64,000 bases of DNA from Phytohabitans flavus (lineage in GTDB: Bacteria; Actinomycetota; Actinomycetes; Mycobacteriales; Micromonosporaceae), in the NCBI RefSeq assembly GCF_011764545.1, contig NZ_AP022870.1, positions 1,348,001 to 1,412,000 on the forward strand, in the 5' to 3' direction. The translations under genes were made by a program, and so were the position numbers. Positions 52,300 to 61,195 of this stretch are shown here, piece after piece. The notes beneath the pieces are model-generated. The model was not told the origin of the DNA and searched no databases. It saw nothing but the letters and a program-made list of their open reading frames with translations. How positions within the stretch are numbered: the stretch's first letter is position 1; every line of letters starts with the position of its first letter.

Positions 52300-53459
52300 T
52301 CAGAAGCGAGGGCTGAGCGTGACCTTCAAGCGGTGCACCGCCGGGCCGTACGTGATGCTCACGAACATGTCGACCTCCCGGTTTTCGCGCGCGGTGGCGA
52401 CCACCGCCGCGTCGGTCGGCGACCACGCCGACTCCGGGATGCTGAGAATGTCGAGGACCGGGATCGTGACCGCGAAGTCGGCAATCACGGCCGTCCGCTT
52501 GAGCGGGCCGAGGATGCCGGCGGCCCGGTTGGCGAGCCGGGTCATCCCGAACCTGGTGATCCGCGCGTCGCCGACCAGCCCGATCAGCCCGGCCTTGAGC
52601 CGGAACTCGATGTCGTCGAGCACCCGCACGATGTCGATGTAGAGCAGGCTGGCGTCGGTGGTGAAGCACCGGCCCTCGGCGAAGTGCAGGCCCTCGCCGA
52701 CGATGAGCGCCGGGTCGATGACCGGGACGATGTTTTCGTCGGAGAGACCGACGATCTCGCTGGGGGAGTATTGCGACTCGACCGGCATCGTGACGCCGCG
52801 GACCCGCTTGAGCACCATCGAGACGTGCGGCTCGTAGCCGGCGATCGCGGCCATGGCGGCCACGGCCGCGTCGCCGGAGGCCCCCGGGCGGCGATCATGA
52901 TCATGCGGCTGGAGTCGCTCTTGAGACCGCTGACCGCGTCGCTGACATCCGCCACGTACGTCGGTGACTTCGCCGTCTCCGGGTCGAGCATGGCCACGCC
53001 GACGCGCCGCTGGCCGCTGGCGGACATCGTCTCGCAATGTGCCTTGAGGGCGTGCAGTCCGGTCGGCGGGTCCTCGCCGATCGGCTCTCCGACCTGCGTC
53101 TCCTCGGCGAGCGCGACGAATGTGACGTCGTCGGCCGCCTCCAGCGAGGCGAGCGCTGCCGCATAGTCGCCATCCGCGACCTTGACCCCGTAGATTTTCG
53201 ACGGGCGCGGGTCCTGGAGCAGCGCGGTGGCAAGCGACCGGTACAACGGCGTCGGCGTCACCACGCCCTGCGCGCTGACCGTCGCGAACAGCTCCGCCGC
53301 CTGGGCGGCGTTGTCGACCGTGAGCGGCAGGTTGGCCGCCGCCGATCCGGACGGGCTCGCCCCGACGACAGCGATGACCCCGGGCGAGCGCGTTGCGGTG
53401 GGCTGGAGGCCGGACGTGTCGATCCGGACCTCAACGAAGGGATAAGCGGCCGTGGGCAT
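52300..53459 (-). CDS. Contractile tail sheath protein, frameshifted
   Basis: With one repair this is a 386-aa sheath. The N-terminal frame starts at ATG 53459 with PTAAYPFVEVRIDTSG, then GVIAVVGASPSGSAAANLPL (the usual sheath N-terminal motif) and SGLKSDSSRMIMIAAR. The other frame continues GASGDAAVAAMAAIAGYEPH, then AEGRCFTTDASLLYIDIVRVLDDIEFRLK and TRFGMTRLANRAAGILGPLK, ending VTLSPRF. These are sheath C-terminal elements. Adding one base to CCCCC at 52881-52885 (plus strand) joins them. A single sheath gene is present, unlike the 2-3 paralogues of Afp/PVC loci. Confidence 0.82.
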
Positions 53460-53533
53460 GCGCGTCCTCCGGTCGGTGCGTCGATGGATGGGTCGAAGTT
53501 GCGGCCAGCTCGCGCCGGCCCGGTGTCGGTGAC

Positions 53534-54475
53534 TCAGGCCGGCGGGTCGAGGGTCACGAGGGCGACCCCCTCCGGCGCGAGCCAGGCCGCCGCGGCGGCC
53601 CGCCGGGCGAGCCGGGCCGCGGCCGGTGGCGCACCGGGCTCGGCTCCGGGCCACGCCGGATCGTCGAGGACAGTGCTCGGCAGCACCCAGCCGACGACGA
53701 CCGGGTGTCGCGCCGGGAGCTCCGGGGTGTGTGCGCGCTCGATCTGCGCAGCGAGCAGCCACTGGACCGCCTTGCTCTGGGCGAGCAGGTCGACGAGCCG
53801 GTGGGTCTCATCGCGCACGAGCAGCGCGACGGAGACGGGGAAGGAGCGTGGGGTGGGCGGCGGCTCGCTTGGGTCGGCGAACGTCACCCGGACCCGCCCG
53901 GTCGCCTGCTCGCCGTGGTGCCGCCCGATCAGCTCACCCACGGTCCGCGCGCCGGCCTGTCGCAGCAGCTTGTCGACCAGCGCGGCGTCGACCGCCGCTG
54001 GCTGGGCCGCGCCCGCGCTGAGCCGGGCCCGTAACGCCGCCCGGCGTGCCTGCTCCAGCTCGGCCGGATCGGCCGGCAGCGGAACGATGTCGCTGTCGAT
54101 GTCGCGCACGGCCGGCCAGACCGCCGAGACGGCCGCGACGGTCGTGGTGGCCACCGCGGCCCGGGCGATGACCGACCCCCGCCAGACCGCGTCGATCCGC
54201 GGTGCCGAACCAAAGTCCGGCCAGGTGACGTCGATGCGCGTGTCGGTGCGATCGGCCCCGCCGAGCGCCGACCACCCGCCCTCGACCAGCGCCCTGGTCG
54301 GTGCGAACGCACCGAACCGAACCTCGTCGAAGGTCGCGTCGAACGGCCCCTCGACGCCGAGGGTCGAGGTGACGAACGCGGCGTCGAGGATGTGCTCCAG
54401 CGCGAGAGCGTCGAACACCGCACGTTGTGTGGCCGGGTCGGCGAGCCGGAGCAGCGCGGCATCCTCGAAGTTCAT
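53534..54475 (-). CDS. First gene of the injection operon, 313 aa, function unknown
   Basis: A 313-aa protein whose start lies only 155 bases from the next transcription unit, so it heads the operon. It begins MNFEDAALLRLADPATQRAV and has a mixed domain (FVTSTLGVEGPFDATFDEVRF), an Ala-rich helical middle (RAALRARLSAGAAQPAAVD) and a small C-terminal fold (PVSVALLVRDETHRLVDLLAQS). No family recognised; location before the sheath is that of a tail-terminator or cap-like protein in some eCIS loci, a low-confidence inference. Confidence 0.5.
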   Translation of the reverse strand: MNFEDAALLRLADPATQRAVFDALALEHILDAAFVTSTLGVEGPFDATFDEVRFGAFAPTRALVEGGWSALGGADRTDTRIDVTWPDFGSAPRIDAVWRGSVIARAAVATTTVAAVSAVWPAVRDIDSDIVPLPADPAELEQARRAALRARLSAGAAQPAAVDAALVDKLLRQAGARTVGELIGRHHGEQATGRVRVTFADPSEPPPTPRSFPVSVALLVRDETHRLVDLLAQSKAVQWLLAAQIERAHTPELPARHPVVVGWVLPSTVLDDPAWPGAEPGAPPAAARLARRAAAAAWLAPEGVALVTLDPPA

Positions 54476-54629
54476 GGCGGTCCTCGTCGCGTCTCAGAGG
54501 GAGTTCCCCGACGGGCGTAAACAACGATGGCACCGGCCTAAAAGCAAAGCAACGTCTTACAAACGACACTCCATCTATGTATCAGCGTCCTTCGTGGACC
54601 GATACGGAACCGTTGTAGTCAGGCGTGTA
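54476..54629 (-). promoter_or_regulatory. Probable promoter region of the injection operon
   Basis: This 150-base gap between the operon's first gene and the MFS gene is markedly A/T-rich compared with its surroundings, holding runs such as AAAGCAAAGCAA and TTACAAACGACA. On the minus strand it is the only space long enough to house the operon promoter. No convincing -35/-10 pair can be defined by eye. Confidence 0.4.
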
Positions 54630-56006
54630 TCAGAGTCCGATCTCGCTCCTCTGGACTTCTTTCGGGGTCTCGTCGGGGACGCCGGCGTAGCGTTCGCTCA
54701 GCCGGCGGTACGGCCGACTGCGCAGCGCCACCGCCGTCGCCAGGATGCCGATCACGCCGGTCAGCATGAAGACAAGAGCCAGACCCCGCTCCGGGCCGGT
54801 GCCGAACCAGCCGCCGATCGCGTCGGCGCCCGCGCCATCCGTCATGAACGGGATGAACACGAACTGGGCCACTGGCGAGATGAGGAACGCGGTCAGCGGC
54901 GAGGCCGCCTGCTCGACGCTCTGCGCGAAGCCGAACACCCGGCCCTGCCGCTCGTACGGCACCACCTTCTGCAGGATCGTCTGCTCGGCCGCTTCCGCGT
55001 ACGGGACGAACAGCATGTACAGGTACATGCCGGCGGCCAGCAGCACGACCGACGAGCGTACCGGGAAAAGGAGGGTGACCGTCCACAAGAGAAGATTGAC
55101 AGCCAAAAGCAGGCCCACCGGGTTGGCGCCCAGGCCGGTGCGGGCGACGAGCAGGCCGCCCACGATGAAGCCCGTGCTCAGGACGCCCCAGAGCAGGCCC
55201 CACGCCTGGACGGAGACGAGCGACAGGCCGTACGCGTCCAACAGCGCCATGAACACGCCGCCCAGGAGGTTGTTGAACGCGGAGAAGACGATCAGCGCCA
55301 TAAGTCCGGGGACGCCGCGGACCACCCGCACGGTGCCGCGCAGGTCCACTGTGTGCGCCGCCGGCGCCTCGTCGCCGGCGGGGGCGGCGGGCGGACGCTC
55401 CGGCACCGGTACCAGGGAAAGGTGGGCGACCGCGACGGCGAGCACCGCGAGCGCGAGGACCAGGACCCAGAACATGTCGCCGACCGCCACGAGGATTCCG
55501 CTGATGACCGATGTGACAAGGAATGTCACGCCGGTGGTCGTGCCGACGAGGCCGTTCGCCCGGTCCCGGCTCTCCTCCGTGATCAGCACGGTGACCAGTG
55601 TCGGCAGCGCGATCGTGCGGATGTTGCCGGCGATCACGCCGACCATCAGCAGCAGGACCACCACCCACAGGGCGACGCTCGCCGGGTCCGTGAACGACTC
55701 CTTCGGCGTGACCTGATAGACCGCGAACGCCAGCGCGTACAGCACGAGCGACGCGACCGTCGACGCCTGCATCATCGTCTTCTTGCGGTGGTGGTCTACC
55801 AGGCTGCCGAACCAGATGCCGGTCGACGCGGTCAGCGCGAGGAAGACCCCGGAGATCATGCCGGTCGCGAAGACCGAACGGGTCTGCAGATACACGTAGA
55901 AGGTGATCGCGAACCAGACGGTGAAGTTGATCACCGACACCAGCAGCGTGCTCACCAGCAGGTGGAAGAAGGTCCTGCGGTCCCCGTGGATGTTCCTCAT
56001 GGCCAC
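54630..56006 (-). CDS. MFS transporter (DHA3-like)
   Basis: A 458-aa membrane protein with 12 predicted helices. Features are FAITFYVYLQTRSVFATGMI, FGSLVDHHRKKTMM (motif A loop), a central NLLGGVFMALLDAYGLSLV and VPYERQGRVFGFAQSVEQAASP, the last common in DHA3/MefA-like macrolide-type exporters. GTG 56006 or ATG 56000 starts it. Its 3' end faces the injection operon start. It stands alone and its substrate is unknown. Confidence 0.8.
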   Translation of the reverse strand: MAMRNIHGDRRTFFHLLVSTLLVSVINFTVWFAITFYVYLQTRSVFATGMISGVFLALTASTGIWFGSLVDHHRKKTMMQASTVASLVLYALAFAVYQVTPKESFTDPASVALWVVVLLLMVGVIAGNIRTIALPTLVTVLITEESRDRANGLVGTTTGVTFLVTSVISGILVAVGDMFWVLVLALAVLAVAVAHLSLVPVPERPPAAPAGDEAPAAHTVDLRGTVRVVRGVPGLMALIVFSAFNNLLGGVFMALLDAYGLSLVSVQAWGLLWGVLSTGFIVGGLLVARTGLGANPVGLLLAVNLLLWTVTLLFPVRSSVVLLAAGMYLYMLFVPYAEAAEQTILQKVVPYERQGRVFGFAQSVEQAASPLTAFLISPVAQFVFIPFMTDGAGADAIGGWFGTGPERGLALVFMLTGVIGILATAVALRSRPYRRLSERYAGVPDETPKEVQRSEIGL

Positions 56007-56197
56007 GACCCTATGACCTCAACCTCCCTTGAAGTCCACCGTGATGGGCCCGGTGGCGGGGTCAGAGTGCGGCATGCGTGCGGGGCGGGTGACCCCGGCT
56101 CGACGGGCCGGTGGCCCTGTCGTAGCCGCGATGAGTTTCGGCCCGATGGACGGTCAATACTCTGGGAGAGCAAACCGAGGCGTGAGGGGGGCGCGGT

Positions 56198-57199
56198 ATG
56201 GCGGATGGCGAGGAGTTCGCGCGCCTGACCACCCCATTCCGGCGCGAGCTGCTGGCGCACTGCTACCGGATGCTGGGCTCGTTCGACGACGCTGAGGATC
56301 TGGTGCAGGAGACATATCTGCGGGCCTGGCGCGCCTACGGGAGGTTCGAAGGGCGCTCCTCGCTGCGGCTGTGGCTGCATCGCATCGCGACCAACACCTG
56401 CTTGAACGCGTTGGAGACGCGCGACCGCCGACCCCTCCCGTCGGGGCTCGGCGGTCCGAGCGACACCCCGGAGAGCCCACCGGCCGCCGCGGATGCCGAG
56501 GTCCCGTGGCTGCAGCCGTTTCCCGACCGGGTGCTCGGTACGGTGCCCGACGATCCCGCGGCGGTGATCGCCTCGCGAGGCAGCCTACGGCTCGCGCTCG
56601 TCGCGGCCATGCAGCACCTGCCCGCGCGGCAGCGCGCAGTGCTGCTGCTGCGCGACGTCCTTGCCTGCTCGGCCAGTGAGGTCGCCGAGATGCTCGGCAC
56701 CACGACCGCAGCCGTCAACAGTGCCCTGCAGCGGGCGCGCGCACACCTGGAGCAGGTCGCTCCCGACGAGGACGAGCTGGCCGAGCCGGCCGACGGCGAG
56801 CGGCGGGTGCTCCTCGACCGCTATGTCGCCGCGTTCGAGAAGGCGGACGTCGCCGAGCTGCTCCAGTTGCTGCGTGCCGACGTCGTGCTGGAGATGCCGC
56901 CGCTGCTGAGCTGGTTCGCCGGTCGGGACGCGGTGCGGCGCTTCTTCGGCGCCCACGTCCTGACCCGGCCCGATGCGCTCCGAATGGTGCACACCCGAGC
57001 GAACGGGCAGCCGGCCGTCGCAGCGTACGTGCGTGGGCCCGACGACGCGTACCAAATGCACGCGATCCACGTGCTCACCCTCCGCCCCGGCGGCATCGCC
57101 CGGATCGTGGTATTCCTCGACGACCACCTGTTCGCCCGCTTCGGCCTGGCGCCGGCGCTCCACGCCGCACCGCTGGCCGCGCTCGGCTCCCGTACCTGA
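56198..57199 (+). CDS. ECF sigma factor with C-terminal SnoaL-like domain (TIGR02960-like)
   Basis: A 333-aa sigma factor: region 2 ([19 protein letters not shown], then [17 protein letters not shown]), a linker rich in Pro/Ala with VPWLQPFPD, and region 4 ([20 protein letters not shown], then [19 protein letters not shown]). An NTF2/SnoaL-like domain follows from about residue 205 ([20 protein letters not shown], ending [10 protein letters not shown]). The extra domain is typical of the TIGR02960 group, where it acts in cis as ligand-binding or anti-sigma-like module. No separate anti-sigma gene is nearby. ATG 56198 is preceded by GAGGGGGGC. Confidence 0.88.
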   Translation: MADGEEFARLTTPFRRELLAHCYRMLGSFDDAEDLVQETYLRAWRAYGRFEGRSSLRLWLHRIATNTCLNALETRDRRPLPSGLGGPSDTPESPPAAADAEVPWLQPFPDRVLGTVPDDPAAVIASRGSLRLALVAAMQHLPARQRAVLLLRDVLACSASEVAEMLGTTTAAVNSALQRARAHLEQVAPDEDELAEPADGERRVLLDRYVAAFEKADVAELLQLLRADVVLEMPPLLSWFAGRDAVRRFFGAHVLTRPDALRMVHTRANGQPAVAAYVRGPDDAYQMHAIHVLTLRPGGIARIVVFLDDHLFARFGLAPALHAAPLAALGSRT

Positions 57200-57649
57200 A
57201 GATCTTTGGAGTTGGGGTCAGGGTCCGGGCTGGGGTTTGTTCGGATAGATAGACGCTCCCCGGTCCGTGCCAGCTGCGGACCGCATGCTCCCGCGGGCAC
57301 CGCTGCGGTCGGCGGCTCGCCGGGGCTCGCCGAGTTCCCCGACCTTCGCTGCCGGGTCCGCGGGTCAACGACCCTCGTTTCGGCCGAATCTGGCGATTCT
57401 GCAACAGGCTCCATGGCTACAGCTAAGGACCACGGTCTCTGCCGAAGCGACGAACCGCGGCGGGTGAGGCTGCGGGAGCAGCGGCCCGGACCACGGTGAA
57501 CATCGCGGTAGCTCACGTCGGTCTGGAATAGCGAACCCGAGCGACTGCCTTTCGCCGCCTCGGCCGCCGACGGCGATGATTTCCCGCCCCCGTCCCTGTC
57601 TCTATTGGGCGAGCGACATGTGCGTGAGCACATCGGGACGGGGGACGGC
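57200..57649. other. Intergenic stretch, nothing recognised
   Basis: About 450 bases between the sigma factor stop and an SDR start on the same strand. Only unsupported shadow ORFs cross it. The SDR/MFS promoter should lie in its last 100 bases. Confidence 0.3.
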
Positions 57650-58402
57650 ATGGCGAATGACGCCATTACCGGCTCGACGGCGGTGGTCACCGGCGCCAGC
57701 CGGGGCTTTGGCCGCGTTATCGGTGCCGCGCTGGCCGAGGCCGGCGCGCGCGTGGTCGGCGTGGCGCGCGACGGCGCGCCGTTGGCCGAGCTGCAGGCTC
57801 GATACGGGGACCAGTTCACCCCGGTCGCGGCGGACGCGGCGGATCCTGTGGTGGCGGGCAAGCTCATCGACGAGCACCGTCCGCGGATCGTCGTGCTCAG
57901 CGCCGGGGCCAACCCACTGGCGCGACCACTGCACCAGCACACCTGGGAGACGTTCAGCCGCACCTGGGAGGTCGACGTCCAGCAGGCGTTCAATTGGTCG
58001 CGGGAGGCGCTGTTGGCGCCGCTGGAGCCGGGCTCGACGGTCGTCGCGGTGTCGAGTGGGGCCGCACTGCGCGGCTCCCCGCTCAGCGGCGGATACGCCG
58101 GAGCCAAGGCCACCGTGCGATTCATCGCGGCGTATGCGGCGGAGGAGTCGGCTCGGGAAGGCCTGGGCATCCGGTTCATCGCGTTGTTGCCGCAGCTGAC
58201 CGCGGCGACCGACCTGGGCCGCGACGGCGTGGCGGCGTACGCCCGCCGGGCCGGCGTTGACGTCGCCAGGTTCGTCGAGCGGTCCGGTTTCACGCTGACG
58301 CCGGACCAAGTGGCCAAGAGCGTCCTCGACCTCGCCAGCGATCCCAGCTTCGACAAGGTGGCCTACCTGGTCACCCCGGCCGGCACCAACCCAGTCAACT
58401 GA
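57650..58402 (+). CDS. Short-chain dehydrogenase/reductase
   Basis: A 250-aa SDR with VVTGASRGFGRVIG, the LSAGAN form of the NNAG motif, the active-site Ser in AVSSGAALRG, and GGYAGAKAT for YxxxK. ATG 57650 follows GACGGGGGACGGC; a longer frame is open to 57605. It is followed 36 bases later by a DHA2 drug exporter on the same strand and may form an operon with it. The C-terminal VAYLVTPAGTNPVN is unusual for a classic SDR but is complete. Confidence 0.82.
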   Translation: MANDAITGSTAVVTGASRGFGRVIGAALAEAGARVVGVARDGAPLAELQARYGDQFTPVAADAADPVVAGKLIDEHRPRIVVLSAGANPLARPLHQHTWETFSRTWEVDVQQAFNWSREALLAPLEPGSTVVAVSSGAALRGSPLSGGYAGAKATVRFIAAYAAEESAREGLGIRFIALLPQLTAATDLGRDGVAAYARRAGVDVARFVERSGFTLTPDQVAKSVLDLASDPSFDKVAYLVTPAGTNPVN

Positions 58403-58438
58403 CTGGCCATCAGGTCCTTCGATCAGGAGTCAATTTCG

Positions 58439-59887
58439 ATGACTGCTAATGGAGCAGCAAAGGCGGGTCCACCCCGCATGGTGCCGACGCTCATCCTAGC
58501 GTCGCTAGGCAGTTTCCTGGCCGCGCTCGACGTGGTGGTCGTGGCAACCGCGCTGCCCGCGCTGCGCGTCGACATGGACGCCAGCCTGGGAGACCTCGAA
58601 TGGATGCTCAACGCCTACAACCTGGTTTTCGCCTGCCTGATGATGACCGGAGCCGCGCTGGGTGACCGGCTCGGCCGCCGCCGGATGTACGTGGTGGGGC
58701 TTGGCGTGTTCGTCGCCGCCTCGGTCGCGGCCGCCTTGGCTGGTAGCGCTGAGGCTCTGATCGTGGCGCGGGCGGTGCAGGGTGCCGGGGCGGCCCTGGT
58801 GCTGCCGCTGACCCTGACGCTGATCAGCGATGCGTTCCCCATCGAGAAGCGGGGAACAGCGGTCGGCATCTGGGGCGGTGTGACCGGGCTGGGCGTTTCC
58901 TCCGGCCCGGTCGTCGGGGGAGCGATCGTCGATGGCATCTCCTGGCAGTGGATCTTCTGGCTCAACGTCCCGGTCGGCATCGTGGTCATGCTGCTGTCCT
59001 TGGTGCTGCTGCGGGAGAGCCGCGGTACGCGGCCGCATTTGGACATCGTGGGCCTGATCCTGGTCGGCATCGGCTTGTTCTCGCTGACCTGGGCCCCGGT
59101 GCGCGCACCCGAGGTTGGCTGGGGCAGCGCCGAGGTGCTAACGGCGTTCGCCGTGGGCGCGCTCTTCATCGGTCTCTTCGTCGGCTGGGAGCGCCGGACC
59201 CCGTACCCGATGTTGCCGCTGGCCTACTTCCGGTCGCGCGGCTTCACCACCGCGAATGGCGTGATCTTCTTCCAGTTCATGTCGCTCATCGGGTCCTTGT
59301 TCATGATCACTCAGTTCTTCCAGATCGGCCTTGGCTATGGGCCGCTGGAGGCCGGCCTGCGGATCCTTGTCTGGATGGCCATGCCCATGATCGTGGCGCC
59401 GATCGCCGGCGCCCTCGCCGACAAGTTCGGTAACAAGCCGTTCATGTTTCTCGGCCTGCTTCTGCAGGGAGTCGGTCTGGGCTGGCTGGCGCTGGTCGTT
59501 AAGCCCGGCGTCAGCTACGGCACCTTGGTGCTGCCACTCATCATCGCCGGGGTGGGCATCGCGATGTGCTTCCCGACCACCGCCAACGCCGTCGTCGCGG
59601 CGGTGCCGCCCGACGACGCGGGCGTCGCGGCAGGCACCAACAACGCGCTGCGCGAGGTCGGCGGCGTGTTCAGCGTCGCGATCCTCGCCGCTACGTTCGC
59701 GGAGTATGGCAGCTACGTGTCGGCGGAAGCGTTCACCGACGGCTTCAAGGCCGCGATGGTGGTCGCGGCGATCCTGCCACTCGTGGGCCTCGTGGCGGCG
59801 GTAATGGCACCGTCGAAAGCCCAGGAGCGCGCCGCGCCGCTCGTGGTGCCGACGCCGCAGAGGCCCTTGGCCCGGGCCGTCGACTAG
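58439..59887 (+). CDS. DHA2-family MFS multidrug exporter
   Basis: A 482-aa transporter with 14 helices, the hallmark of DHA2 (EmrB/QacA). Motif A-like GDRLGRRRMYVVG, the DVVVVATALPALRVDM start of helix 1, LGVSSGPVVGGAIVDG (motif C) and FWLNVPVGIVV are all present. Such pumps expel hydrophobic drugs or lipids with proton import. ATG 58439 follows GATCAGGAGTCAATTTCG. Coupled position after the SDR suggests co-expression. Confidence 0.9.
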   Translation: MTANGAAKAGPPRMVPTLILASLGSFLAALDVVVVATALPALRVDMDASLGDLEWMLNAYNLVFACLMMTGAALGDRLGRRRMYVVGLGVFVAASVAAALAGSAEALIVARAVQGAGAALVLPLTLTLISDAFPIEKRGTAVGIWGGVTGLGVSSGPVVGGAIVDGISWQWIFWLNVPVGIVVMLLSLVLLRESRGTRPHLDIVGLILVGIGLFSLTWAPVRAPEVGWGSAEVLTAFAVGALFIGLFVGWERRTPYPMLPLAYFRSRGFTTANGVIFFQFMSLIGSLFMITQFFQIGLGYGPLEAGLRILVWMAMPMIVAPIAGALADKFGNKPFMFLGLLLQGVGLGWLALVVKPGVSYGTLVLPLIIAGVGIAMCFPTTANAVVAAVPPDDAGVAAGTNNALREVGGVFSVAILAATFAEYGSYVSAEAFTDGFKAAMVVAAILPLVGLVAAVMAPSKAQERAAPLVVPTPQRPLARAVD

Positions 59888-60289
59888 TACGGCGACGGAT
59901 GCGGTACGGATTTCGGCCCAGGCGACGAGCCATCGTACGGCTTGGGCGTATCCCTGGCGGGGGAAATTCGTCCGCGACGATCGGGTGCACCGCCGCCCCA
60001 GCCACGCCCGCGTGCGCGGGGAGCGGCGGTGGACCCGGGCGACACCGCGGCAGCCTGACCGAGCAGGGCGGCTTGCGGAGCGTCGCGACGGCTGCTTCCG
60101 AACGTCGGAAAAGTCGGCGTGGCCAACATGCGTTGTATTGACCTGGAAGCATGGGTCCGGACCGGTCATCGTGTGCCTCATGGTTGGAGTAGCACGACGT
60201 CCACTGCCCGCGGGCCGCGTCGCGGCCGACGCCGTAGTGGGCCCGGACAGGCGTCACTACACGGCGAGCACTCCCACAGGAGGCAGCCG
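59888..60289. other. Intergenic region before the ABC exporter
   Basis: About 400 bases with no supportable gene. It ends in AGGAGGCAGCCG, the ribosome site of the next gene. A promoter for the ABC-2 operon is expected near 60110-60200, where sequence is less G/C-rich, but no motif is certain. Confidence 0.3.
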
Positions 60290-61195
60290 ATGACTGCTGT
60301 CATCGAGGCCGAAGGACTGACCAAATACTATGGACCCCGCCGCGGGCTGGAAGATGTCGACCTGTCCGTCGCCCCGGGCGAGGTGTTCGGATACCTCGGC
60401 CCCAACGGCGCTGGAAAGACCACCACTATCCGCCTGCTGCTCGACTTCATCCGGCCCACCCGTGGACGGGTGAGCGTCCTTGGCGAGAATCCGCGCACCG
60501 GCGTCGCGGCGCGCCGGCGGATCGGGTACCTGCCCGGCGAACTTATGTTCGAGGGCCGGGAGAAGGTGCGTGACCTGCTCACGTTCTTCGCAGACGCACG
60601 CGGTGGTGTTCCGGCGCGGCGGATCCAGGATCTCGCTGAGCGTTTCGAGCTGGACCTCTCCCGGACGATCCGCAGCCTCTCAAAGGGAAACAAGCAGAAG
60701 GTCGGCCTCGTTCAGGCGTTCATGCACGAGCCTGAGCTGCTGATCCTTGATGAGCCGACCAGCGGCTTGGACCCGCTCATGCAGCAGGAGTTCCTGGACA
60801 TGGTGCGTGCGGCGCGGATCGCCGGGCAAACCGTGTTCATGTCCTCCCACGTCCTGGCCGAGGTGCAGCAGGCTGCAGACCGCGTCGGGATCGTCCGGGC
60901 CGGTCGCCTTGTCGCCGTGGAGAAGGTCGAGTCGTTGGGTAAGCGCGCGGTCCGGCGGGTCGAGGTTCATTTCGCGACCCCGGTGGTCGCCGCCGACTTC
61001 GTCGACCTGCGCGGGGTCTCCGATGTCCACGTCGAGGGCACCGTCCTGCGCTGCACAGTGGACGGCCAGCTCGATGCTCTGGTCAAGGCACTGGCGCAGC
61101 ACACGGTGGTCGATCTGATCAGTGCCGAGCCGGACCTGGAAGAGACGTTCCTGGGCTACTACTACGACAACGAGGAGTCCAGCCGTGTTGCCTAG
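60290..61195 (+). CDS. ABC transporter ATP-binding protein (ABC-2 exporter type)
   Basis: A 301-aa ATPase with Walker A GPNGAGKTT, LSKGNKQKV signature, Walker B LLILDEPTSGLDP and MSSHVLAEVQQAADRVG H-loop region. The C-terminal extension (about 220-301) with VEKVESLGKRAVRRVEVHF is typical of the DrrA/CcmA-like subfamily of drug or lipid exporters. ATG 60290 has AGGAGG 6 bases upstream. It overlaps the permease gene, so both are coupled. Confidence 0.92.
   Translation: MTAVIEAEGLTKYYGPRRGLEDVDLSVAPGEVFGYLGPNGAGKTTTIRLLLDFIRPTRGRVSVLGENPRTGVAARRRIGYLPGELMFEGREKVRDLLTFFADARGGVPARRIQDLAERFELDLSRTIRSLSKGNKQKVGLVQAFMHEPELLILDEPTSGLDPLMQQEFLDMVRAARIAGQTVFMSSHVLAEVQQAADRVGIVRAGRLVAVEKVESLGKRAVRRVEVHFATPVVAADFVDLRGVSDVHVEGTVLRCTVDGQLDALVKALAQHTVVDLISAEPDLEETFLGYYYDNEESSRVA

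Noticed and set aside
37496..54475. Whole prophage.
   Set aside because: No capsid, portal, terminase, integrase or lysis gene is present in or beside the block; only tail parts are encoded.
37496..54475. Type VI secretion system.
   Set aside because: No TssJLM membrane complex, TssBC pair or ClpV; sheath, J and fibre fit a tail-like particle.
54476..54629. The AT-rich patch before the injection operon as a phage attachment site.
   Set aside because: No tRNA end, repeat or integrase is nearby; promoter use explains it.
53037..56228. 1063-aa plus-strand frame across the injection operon start and the MFS gene.
   Set aside because: It crosses two real minus-strand genes and a promoter gap and is rich in His, Gln, Arg, Asp, as shadows are.
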